DNA from: CAZLFA01 sp964558665
GTDB lineage: Bacteria; Desulfobacterota; Syntrophia; Syntrophales; PHBD01
Assembly: GCA_964558665.1 (NCBI GenBank)
Contig: CAZLFA010000091.1
Coordinates: 1-13,365, forward strand
Length of the DNA stretch: 13,365 nt
Direction: 5' to 3'
The notes beneath the pieces are model-generated. The model had not been told where the DNA came from and did no database searches. It was given only the letters and a program-made list of their open reading frames with translations. The position numbers and the translations under genes were made by a program. Shown here in pieces: positions 6,089-12,343 of the stretch (position 1 is the stretch's first letter; every line of letters starts with the position of its first letter).

Positions 6089-8798
6089 CAGGGGTACCGT
6101 TCCGCCTCCGGCCAGTCAAGGCCGGGAAGCATTTTTTCAGCATATAGACGGGCATATAGAGAGAAGAACGGATTGCCGCACTGTAGGTAAGATTGGCGAA
6201 CCTGCTCCACTGAATACCCGGATCGATGAGGATATTTTGCTGTGCCACAACGCCATGGCTTCCCAGGCGGCGGGCCAGATTACCGAGAGTTTCATGCCAG
6301 AACCGGTCCTCCTGCACCGCCGCGCCCAGACGGAACCCCAGTTCAATAAGGGGATCACTGGCCCTGAAAAGCGGGTGGACCTGAAGGAAGGTGGAGCCGT
6401 TTACTCGAAAACAGCTGAAGGTGATCCAGCCTGAAAGGATATGCCCGCGGGCAGTCATGAAGCTGAAGGATCTGTCGTCGGCATGAATAACCGTGAGGCC
6501 TGTTGCCATGACGAGACCACCGGGAAGGGTCAAATTGAGCAGCGCCGTTGTCCCGGGAGCAATGGGTGCATTCTCTGAGGTGAACAGATAATTTCCTTTC
6601 GGCCAGAATGAGGCGAATTCAGACCTCCAGAGAGATATTATCTGCCGGGGTTCCAAATCCGTATCATGGAGGCGCAAGCGGTATCTTTTTTCCCAGAGCC
6701 GGCCAAAGCCGTTTACCGGGCTGGATGTACGCCGTCCATGAACATTTATGTTCATGACTCCTTCGGGGATGGCTGAAAGGGACAGGTGGGCAACGGACTT
6801 TGCCCAGCCGGACAGATGTAACATCCGACCGGTGATGGCCAAGTGACCAGGTGAAAGGCCGCCTTTTTCCGGAAAAAGCCGACAGCACAGGGCGTCTTCT
6901 TCATCTTGATAGAGCGTTATTACAGAATCGAGACTCGTGAGATGAAATACATCCAGAAAAGGGCCGGGAAGTCCGCAGGCGGATAGGGCGATTCGTTTCC
7001 GGGCAGCCTTGGATGCATTTACAAGCAACAGACTCGCCCCTTCCACATCCATATTAGTGAGAGCAGAGAGGTTCATAAGAATGCGTCCGGCTGTCTCCAT
7101 CCCCTCGCCAAAGGTTCGTGACAGGTTTTTCTCACAGGAGGCAGTGAGCTCACCCTGTATATCCAGGATGATCGTGCCCTCACCGGCCGTTCTGGATTCC
7201 ACTATAAACGCATCGCCCGTAAGCGGCCTGCCGGGATGGAATACTTCTGCAGATCCCTCTGCCAAGGCTTTGGAATGACCTTCGTCGTCCGGCAATTCCT
7301 CAATAACGTCAACCGGAGGGATTTCTGCGAGTCGATTGCGGGCAAGATATAACCGGTTGGAAAATCCGGGGAGCAACCGCAGGGCAAGGTCCAAAAAGAG
7401 ATTGCTTCCCATTCTGTCGAGAAAGGCAAGCTGGCTTGCCCGCCCAACAATGGCCTGAGCATAAGTAGGATAGGCATGGGTCAATTCCTGGAGCTTGTAA
7501 AGGGGCTTGTTAAAGGACCGGACCACTTGGAGTTCGTGGATGACCTCTCCCGCTCCCTCGCCCAGGATGTGGGCACCGACAATCCTGCCGCGGCCGTCAC
7601 ACAGGACCTTGGCCATGCCGGCTTCATTGCCGTCTATGAGGGCACGCCGCATACCGCGATAAGGAAAGCGATAGATCTTTAGCTTGCGCCCGTGCCGTTC
7701 ATAAGCTTCCTCTTCCGTCAAGCCGATCCAGGCAAGGGGAGGCTCCGTAAAGACGACATAAACGTTGTTTCGATAATCGACACTTCGCTTCACGGGCAGC
7801 ATGGCATTGGTTGCCGCGACAATGGCCTGGATTTCCGCCGTGGTCGCCAGTTGAAAAGGACCCGCGATGTCGCCGCAGGCATAAATGTTGGGTGCGGAGG
7901 TCCGGAGCCTGCGGTCGGTAATGATACCGCGGGTATTGTAGCTGACGCCCGCCTTATCAAGACAAAGCCCCTCCAGCTCAGGCTTCCTGCCCAGGGCAAC
8001 GAGCACTTTTTCCGCCTCGATCTCTTCTTCGAGACCGTCTTCTCTCCGGTATTTGAGCACTGCTCTGTCCTGCCGGTTGTGAAGGTTCACCGCCTTCGCT
8101 CCGGTTAACAGCCGGATGCCTTCTGTGCGCAGCGAACGCAGCAGGTGATTGACCAGTTCACGGTCCGCCGCAGGGAGCAGGCGCGTTGCCATCTCGACGA
8201 CGGTGGTTTCCACCCCCAGTCTCGCAAAGGCTGATGCATACTCAAGGCCATCGACGCCACCGCCAAGGATGATGATTGACCGTGGCAAATCATCAATATC
8301 ATAGAGGGTCTCGTTCGTGAGAAAGTTGATAAACGGAAGTCCGGGGATATCAGGGATCAAGGGTGAAGTGCCGGTGGCAATGATAAAGTTCCGAGCCGAG
8401 AAGATCTGTCCGTTTGCCACAATGCGGTGGGAATCGACAAAGGAGGCTGTGCCCGCTATGATCCGGATGCCGATCGCCTCGAACGTTTCCGGGAGGTCCT
8501 TCTCATAGGCCAGCTTGGCGATCCTGCGAATGTGAGGCATTATGCGCCGGCTCTGGATTTCCCCCCCCGAACCGGAAATCAGGCCCAGGCGCTCCAAGTA
8601 TGAAATGTCATGACGCATGTGACCCATGCGGATCAGGGTCTTGCTGGGGATGCAGGTTGTGTTCGTGCAGTTGCCGCCGACCTTGTCTTTTTCGACGACA
8701 GCCACCCGTTTGCCCAGGCCGTTCGCCGTTACGGCGGAAACCATCCCGGCAATGCCGGCGCCGATGACGATCAGGTCATAGTCATAGGAAGACTTCAT
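6072..8798 (-). CDS. Fusion: class I disulfide oxidoreductase + STAS + START-like domain
   Basis: A 908-residue multidomain protein. Residues 1-465 form a class I pyridine nucleotide-disulfide oxidoreductase (dihydrolipoamide dehydrogenase/mercuric reductase type): FAD motif GAGIAG at 13-18, redox cysteines C44 and C49 in GGNCTNTTC, NAD(P) motif GGGVDG at 179-184, FAD aspartate D310, and dimer-interface H441 in HAYPT. The usual dyad Glu seven residues later is Gln448. Residues about 530-635 are a STAS domain, in which the phosphoserine position is E586 (DVEG). Residues about 700-850 look like a START/SRPBCC ligand-binding domain, closest in feel to DUF1990-type proteins, but this is tentative. 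The ATG at 8798 is chosen because AAGAAGGG lies six bases ahead; the frame stays open to 8963 but the added residues look non-coding. It starts the operon with the FAD oxidoreductase. Substrate unknown. Confidence 0.85.
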   Translation of the reverse strand: MKSSYDYDLIVIGAGIAGMVSAVTANGLGKRVAVVEKDKVGGNCTNTTCIPSKTLIRMGHMRHDISYLERLGLISGSGGEIQSRRIMPHIRRIAKLAYEKDLPETFEAIGIRIIAGTASFVDSHRIVANGQIFSARNFIIATGTSPLIPDIPGLPFINFLTNETLYDIDDLPRSIIILGGGVDGLEYASAFARLGVETTVVEMATRLLPAADRELVNHLLRSLRTEGIRLLTGAKAVNLHNRQDRAVLKYRREDGLEEEIEAEKVLVALGRKPELEGLCLDKAGVSYNTRGIITDRRLRTSAPNIYACGDIAGPFQLATTAEIQAIVAATNAMLPVKRSVDYRNNVYVVFTEPPLAWIGLTEEEAYERHGRKLKIYRFPYRGMRRALIDGNEAGMAKVLCDGRGRIVGAHILGEGAGEVIHELQVVRSFNKPLYKLQELTHAYPTYAQAIVGRASQLAFLDRMGSNLFLDLALRLLPGFSNRLYLARNRLAEIPPVDVIEELPDDEGHSKALAEGSAEVFHPGRPLTGDAFIVESRTAGEGTIILDIQGELTASCEKNLSRTFGEGMETAGRILMNLSALTNMDVEGASLLLVNASKAARKRIALSACGLPGPFLDVFHLTSLDSVITLYQDEEDALCCRLFPEKGGLSPGHLAITGRMLHLSGWAKSVAHLSLSAIPEGVMNINVHGRRTSSPVNGFGRLWEKRYRLRLHDTDLEPRQIISLWRSEFASFWPKGNYLFTSENAPIAPGTTALLNLTLPGGLVMATGLTVIHADDRSFSFMTARGHILSGWITFSCFRVNGSTFLQVHPLFRASDPLIELGFRLGAAVQEDRFWHETLGNLARRLGSHGVVAQQNILIDPGIQWSRFANLTYSAAIRSSLYMPVYMLKKCFPALTGRRRNGTPDAKEN

Positions 8799-8804
8799 AA
8801 GCAT

Positions 8805-8812
8805 CCCTTCTT
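8805..8812 (-). promoter_or_regulatory. Ribosome binding site fixing the start of the fusion gene
   Basis: AAGAAGGG on the minus strand ends six bases before the ATG at 8798 and would overlap the other in-frame ATG at 8804 too closely. It therefore favours the start MKSSYDYDLIVIG, which also begins right at the FAD-binding strand. Confidence 0.6.
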
Positions 8813-8815
8813 TTT

Positions 8816-8852
8816 CAGGGCATGGAAGACAAGAAAGGTATCCCATGCCCTG
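8816..8852 (-). promoter_or_regulatory. Leader stem-loop before the fusion gene
   Basis: CAGGGCATGG (8816-8825) and CCATGCCCTG (8843-8852) are perfect 10-bp arms around a 17-base loop. On the minus strand the stem ends four bases before the ribosome binding site. No T-run follows on either strand. It could tune translation or mRNA stability, or be a binding site. Confidence 0.45.
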
Positions 8853-9453
8853 TCTATGCTGCCCCAGTCCCCATCTCTGTCCTATGTGCTGCAAAGGATT
8901 GCCAGCGCCTTGTACAATTGCAGGCGTGCCTTTGAAGCTCCTCTGTTGTGTGCATCTCATCATCGCCGCGACGGCTGATCGAATCTATTGAACCGTTACC
9001 GAAAAGCCCGTCCCCGACGCTGTTTGCTGATCCTTTCACTGCCATGATACCAGCCGGCACCGGATTAAATCAACAGGAAGATTTCATTATCAGGCATGGA
9101 AGGATGCTTCAAAACCTGCCGACACCGGAAGGGGCTGCATAAAAAAGACTGTTTGCAAATTGAGACGGGAAATCATCTCAAAGCCAAGCGAACAGATCAG
9201 CGTTGATGAAACTCGACCAAGGTTGGAACATCAGGTCCACGTTCAACAAGTTTACAAAAGCCATTGGTTGAAAAGGGCTGGGCTTGCCCGGTCAAACAAT
9301 AGGGGGAAGAAAGGCGCAGTTTTCAGAGACAGCCTTTTCTGAAGATCGGGAGCGTTTTTAGCTTCCTCTTCTAAGCATCATGTCCGGTTGTTGTTATTCC
9401 ACTGCATAATTCAAATGATATTCAGCGATCCGGAGCTGCCATAAATGTTCTCC
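8853..9453. other. Spacer without a recognisable gene
   Basis: About 600 bases between the minus-strand operon and the higBA remnant. Short open frames exist on both strands (for example 9160-9342 plus, 60 codons), but none has a recognisable domain or a good ribosome binding site. A weak minus-strand promoter, TTGAAG (9107-9112) and GATAAT (9086-9091) with a 15-base spacer, could serve the operon. TTCAGA (9322-9327) and TCTGAA (9338-9343) form a small stem. Decayed coding sequence cannot be excluded. Confidence 0.4.
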
Positions 9454-9483
9454 TTGACAAGTGTAACCTTATTGGTTGCAGTG
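9454..9483 (+). promoter_or_regulatory. higBA-type promoter with operator
   Basis: A consensus -35 box TTGACA (9454-9459) is followed by AACC (9465-9468) and GGTT (9474-9477), inverted arms separated by five bases. This is the arrangement seen in many HigBA promoters, where HigA binds between -35 and -10. The expected -10 position near 9477 reads TGCAGT, a poor match, so the promoter may have decayed along with the toxin gene. Confidence 0.5.
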
Positions 9484-9489
9484 TGCTTC

Positions 9490-9768
9490 ATGATAAAATC
9501 TTTTCTCCATAAAGGTCTGGAAGATTTTTTCTATGATGGTACCCGTAAGGACATTCAGACCAAGCATGCTTCAAAGATAGAAGCAATATTGGATAGACTT
9601 GATGCCGCAAATGAAATCAAGGATATGAACTACCCGGGGTCCGGCTTTCATCTTCTGCTGCCTAAAAAGAAGGGATGATGGGCCGTAAAAGTATCTGGTA
9701 ATTGGCAGGCGACATTTGATTTTAAGGATGAAGACGCATTCAACACAAACATCGAAGACTATCACTAA
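9490..9768 (+). pseudogene. higB: HigB-type mRNA interferase toxin, broken by in-frame TGA
   Basis: Read through one stop, the frame gives 92 residues, the normal HigB length. It starts MIKSFLHKGLEDFFYDGT and ends in IEDYH, both typical of HigB of the RelE superfamily, which cuts mRNA at the ribosome. Codon 63 is TGA (9676-9678), in the same frame as the rest, at the position just before the conserved Trp (GYW in Proteus HigB). The catalytic arginine of the NWR motif is glutamine (NWQ), and the HPLKG motif is HLLLP. These lesions suggest a dead toxin. The ATG at 9445 is not the real start, as it would add an unrelated hydrophobic stretch and lies upstream of the -35 box. Confidence 0.8.
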
Positions 9769-9781
9769 GGAGAATTGTTAT

Positions 9782-9803
9782 ATGAGAAAACGAAAAAACC
9801 CGT
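9782..9803 (+). pseudogene. higA: HigA antitoxin, first codons only
   Basis: Directly after the higB stop, TAAGGAG provides a ribosome binding site and an ATG opens with MRKRKNP, as many HigA antitoxins do before the HPGE motif. The HPGE motif and the helix-turn-helix never follow; the frame runs into sequence that in another frame belongs to a radical SAM protein. So higA seems cut after about seven codons. The call depends on a short match plus its position behind higB. Confidence 0.45.
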
Positions 9804-10092
9804 CGCTGCTGCGAAGAAAGGATCGCTGCACACTGAGACCGTTTTCATCCCCGGCTATATCGACGAGGACGAAGTGCTCAGAATAGCCGGCTTCATTGCC
9901 TCTGTTGATCCATCCATACCGTTCAGAATCGATGCTTATCTGCCGGTGCCTTGTCTTTCCTGGCGGGCGCCCACCGTGGCGGAGATAACCGGACTTCGTG
10001 AAAGGGCAGCGGAGATGCTGCCTAATGCCACCTGCTTTTACGGCGACGAGGGAAACATGCCCCTTGCTTATGAAGTTGCAAGGATATTCTGA
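9800..10092 (+). pseudogene. Radical SAM protein, C-terminal fragment
   Basis: A frame open from 9775 to the TGA at 10090-10092 encodes a part resembling the C-terminal end of radical SAM proteins of the pyruvate-formate-lyase-activase-like group: ETVFIPGYIDEDEV, then IAGFIASVDPSIPFRID, then PVPCLSWRAPT. The N-terminal half, including the CxxxCxxC cluster site, is missing, so it cannot be active. The homology appears to begin near 9820, right after the cut higA start, and the upstream part of the frame (from TTG 9775) is not native. It marks a recombination junction. The original substrate cannot be told. Confidence 0.6.
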
Positions 10093-10347
10093 TTATGTGA
10101 AAGCTCTCGGGCGCAGTAAAATAAAAGCCGGATTGCCCACACGGCATGCGGACCCTAATCAGGAAGTTTTGTTGTGTATCAAGGGAGGAGTACGCAAATC
10201 CTCAATGCTGCAATGAGGGTAAGGTGAAGATTACCTGGCGAGCGGGCCGATTAATTTCAAATTTTCAATGTTATAAGTGCAGCTTCGTGCTTCCGGCAGA
10301 TGATATCATCCCCTGTGTACAATCTTTCAAATGGATAGATTCCAAAT
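10093..10347 (+). other. Spacer with possible decayed zinc-ribbon-like sequence
   Basis: No clear gene. A plus-strand frame ending at 10352 (68 codons from ATG 10146) contains CC, then QCYKC about 24 residues later, which looks zinc-ribbon-like and more protein-like than its surroundings. It has no recognised family and no good ribosome binding site. It may be a further remnant of the rearranged region or chance. Confidence 0.3.
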
Positions 10348-10370
10348 TATAAATGTGATAATAATTATAA
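10348..10370 (+). promoter_or_regulatory. Promoter -10 box with Fur-box-like operator
   Basis: TGATAATAATTATAA (10356-10370) matches the 7-1-7 Fur consensus TGATAATnATTATCA at 13 of 14 defined bases. It lies just after TATAAA (10348-10353), a good -10 candidate, with TTTCAA (10325-10330) as a weak -35 at 17 bases. The DUF1566 gene starts 54 bases on. Iron-dependent repression is therefore likely but inferred, and the AT-rich context raises the chance of coincidence. Confidence 0.5.
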
Positions 10371-10424
10371 GGTACAGGTCAGTGATAAAAGAAGAAATAA
10401 CTCAATGTCTGGAGAATCGCTTAT

Positions 10425-10964
10425 ATGAAAAAAGGTATCTTTACCGCAGCATTGCTGGCAGCCGCACTCATGTTTATCTGTGTAACGATCAATACCGGCA
10501 GCGCAGAAGCGGCCAATAAGGTCAATAAGAAGAACGGATCGAAGTCTGCAGTGAAGGCGAGGGATGGCAGGTTTATTGCCTACGAGGATGGTACGGTTCT
10601 GGATACCAAGACAAAACTCATGTGGGCTGCGAAGGACAACGGTTCTGATATAAACTGGACCGATGCCAAGAAATATTGCGAGAGCTATAGGGGCGGCGGT
10701 TATACCGACTGGCGAATGCCGACACGTGAGGAATTGTCGGCCTTGTTTGACGACGCGATAACCAATACCACCTCACCTTCAACAGGCTGTTCCGGCGGGT
10801 ATCACCTGACCAATCTGATAAATATGACATGCTGTTGTGCATGGGCCTCAGATGCAAGCGATGCAGACGCCGCGAACTTCAATTTCTACGTTGGCCTTCG
10901 CGGTATGCGCTACCTGTCTTTCAGCTACAACTTAAGGGCTCTGCCGGTGCGCGATGGGAGGTAG
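10425..10964 (+). CDS. Exported DUF1566 domain protein
   Basis: A 179-residue protein with a Sec signal peptide (KK, hydrophobic core 5-22, AEA cleavage near residue 29) and a DUF1566 (Lcl C-terminal-like) domain over about 47-176. Diagnostic features are GTVLDTKTKLMW (56-67), INWTDAKKYC (76-85) and GGYTDWRMPTREEL (91-104). The domain has a C-type-lectin-like fold and is found in surface or periplasmic proteins, often adhesive; the ligand here is unknown. Cysteines C122 and C136-C138 may form disulfides. The start has GGAG ten bases ahead. A Fur-box-like site lies upstream. It sits alone between broken genes and seems intact, suggesting it is the retained cargo of this rearranged region. Confidence 0.85.
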   Translation: MKKGIFTAALLAAALMFICVTINTGSAEAANKVNKKNGSKSAVKARDGRFIAYEDGTVLDTKTKLMWAAKDNGSDINWTDAKKYCESYRGGGYTDWRMPTREELSALFDDAITNTTSPSTGCSGGYHLTNLINMTCCCAWASDASDADAANFNFYVGLRGMRYLSFSYNLRALPVRDGR

Positions 10965-11546
10965 TAAGTGTATATGTTTGTACCGTCTTCCGCCAACATC
11001 ATACCCGAATAGCCGGCATCCAGGAATAATGTCATAAAGAAGGATACAGAAGGCATCGAAAGGAAGTTTCGTGCGGAGAGAATTCAGGACATCGGTTGAA
11101 AGTATCTGGCGTTTTCTCGTGTGAATATTGATGCGGGGGCTAAATAACTCGTCTTTTAAAGGAACGGCAGGCAGAACTCCTGCATCCATGGCAAAGTACA
11201 CCCGGGCATAATCCTTCATTATGTCCAGGCCCCCATCCCTTGCCATTTCTCCCAGCGGCAGCAGGTCTATCTTGCGGCAGACATTGTCAGGCCGGTTGAA
11301 TTGATAAGCGGTGAATTGTGAAAATGTCTGTCCCGGCTCCCTGTGCTCCGCAAGCCAATCGCCCGGTTTGGGTTTTTCCAGAGGCAAAAAGTCATTGCCC
11401 GGATTATAAGCGCGTTGAAGAATTTTTGGGAGTCCCTCTGTGGAACCCATAGCTTTGGTCCGTTCAGAATCCCCAAAGGGATTACAGGCCATGACCAGAG
11501 GCATGAAGAATGTCATTGCTATAAAGGCTGTTACAACCGGCTTCAT
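10932..11546 (-). pseudogene. Archaemetzincin-like lipoprotein, truncated before the catalytic site
   Basis: A 204-residue frame with a lipoprotein signal (lipobox VMAC, C21) and a region resembling the N-terminal half of archaemetzincins: PGDWLAEHREPGQTFSQF (61-78), KIDLLPLG (92-99), and a block ending DAFCIL (164-169). In archaemetzincins the zinc site HExxHxxGxxHC follows with conserved cysteines. Here homology stops near residue 170 (about base 11035) and the frame runs on into unrelated sequence, overlapping the end of the DUF1566 gene from the other strand. So the catalytic half is gone and protease activity is not expected. The ATG has AAGGAAG ahead on the minus strand. A lipoprotein form of this family is uncommon. 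Confidence 0.65.
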
Positions 11547-11658
11547 GTATCTTCCTTTATCGGTCCCTGCTGTCGTGTAGAATCATTAATTTACTGCGTC
11601 TCTTGTGAGAAACAACTGCAATTGAACATAAAAAGGAAGGAATTGAAAAATAACATTG

Positions 11659-11700
11659 CAGAAACCGGAAAGTGTGGATGATTAAAAAGGCCGGTCTCTG
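11659..11700. repeat. Imperfect inverted repeat
   Basis: CAGAAACCGG (11659-11668) and CCGGTCTCTG (11691-11700) pair over 10 bp with one G-U type mismatch, around a 22-base loop. It lies between the immunity-like gene and the archaemetzincin start. No T-run follows directly; its role is unclear. Confidence 0.3.
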
Positions 11701-11729
11701 TTTAAGTAAAAACAAATCAGACCGTTTCG

Positions 11730-11756
11730 AAAAAACAGGCATAGTCTTCTGCCTTG
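11730..11756 (-). terminator. Rho-independent terminator of the effector-immunity pair
   Basis: On the minus strand AGGCA and TGCCT form a stem (plus-strand arms 11737-11741 and 11750-11754) with an 8-base loop, followed by G and six T residues (A-run 11730-11735 on plus). It starts 13 bases after the immunity-like gene stop. The stem is short but position and T-run fit. Confidence 0.55.
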
Positions 11757-11768
11757 TTATATCGAAAA

Positions 11769-12335
11769 TCACTTGCCAAACAGTTTTTGCCAGAAACTGC
11801 GCTTGGGAGACTCGCCGGGTTTCAGGCATCTCATAGCTCTATTGTCATTGTTCCAATCAGCATCTACAACAACAGTGTTTCCTTGCGCATCACGGACAAG
11901 ACAAAATTCAGACAGGAATTTCCGGTTATAAATTGGACCCAGTGGAGGTGAATGAACTCTAATAAATATTTCGTAAGGTGTATTCATTAATAATTCTTTA
12001 GGTGGTCGGATATTTCTTAACCCTGGATGACTTACTCCATATTTAATACAGGTTGCCGGACTGTTAGGCTCAAGCAACCCCTTACCTTCAGATCTTGCGA
12101 CCCAACTTGTCCAACCATTTCCACCAACAGAACCCCACTTTGAAACAGAAATGTAACCGAATAAATATGGTATCTCCTGTATTTCTTTGTCCTGCGGATA
12201 CGAGAAACAAGGCTTGCCATCACGCATGGTGATAACTGCATCGGCGTCTTTAATGCTGGACATGGCACAGACATTTATTGGGAATAATATAATGAGAATA
12301 AGCACGAGTCCGCTTCTAAGATAATAAGGCATCAT
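11769..12335 (-). CDS. Exported protein, probable immunity partner of the metallopeptidase effector
   Basis: A 188-residue protein with a Sec signal peptide (hydrophobic 8-21, cleavage after VCA24) and four cysteines in the mature part (C43, C96, C145, C170), which fits periplasmic disulfides. It starts eight bases after the stop of the metallopeptidase gene, and its ribosome binding site AAGGAG (12340-12345) overlaps that stop (TAAGGAG), so the two are translated as a unit. The layout of a toxin domain followed by a small periplasmic protein matches type VI effector-immunity pairs such as VgrG2b with its periplasmic immunity protein. The family itself was not recognised with certainty. AT-rich like its partner. 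An alternative is an accessory exported protein of unknown role. Confidence 0.55.
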   Translation of the reverse strand: MMPYYLRSGLVLILIILFPINVCAMSSIKDADAVITMRDGKPCFSYPQDKEIQEIPYLFGYISVSKWGSVGGNGWTSWVARSEGKGLLEPNSPATCIKYGVSHPGLRNIRPPKELLMNTPYEIFIRVHSPPLGPIYNRKFLSEFCLVRDAQGNTVVVDADWNNDNRAMRCLKPGESPKRSFWQKLFGK

Positions 12336-12343
12336 CTTTCTCC

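Noticed and set aside
5462..6190. Plus-strand 242-codon frame opposite the FAD oxidoreductase
   Set aside because: Antisense to a complete conserved gene; composition is typical of a shadow frame in GC-rich DNA.
8799..8963. 55-residue N-terminal extension of the fusion protein
   Set aside because: No domain character, includes the leader stem-loop, and the good ribosome binding site points to 8798.
9445..9489. ATG 9445 as start of a membrane-anchored HigB-like protein
   Set aside because: It lies upstream of the TTGACA box, has no ribosome binding site, and HigB homology starts exactly at the ATG 9490.
9676..9678. TGA in higB as selenocysteine or programmed readthrough
   Set aside because: No stem-loop suited to a SECIS was seen, and the other lost residues point to decay.
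10800..10964. Diversity-generating retroelement variable region at the DUF1566 C-terminus
   Set aside because: C-type-lectin-like folds are known targets, but no reverse transcriptase or template repeat was seen in the window.
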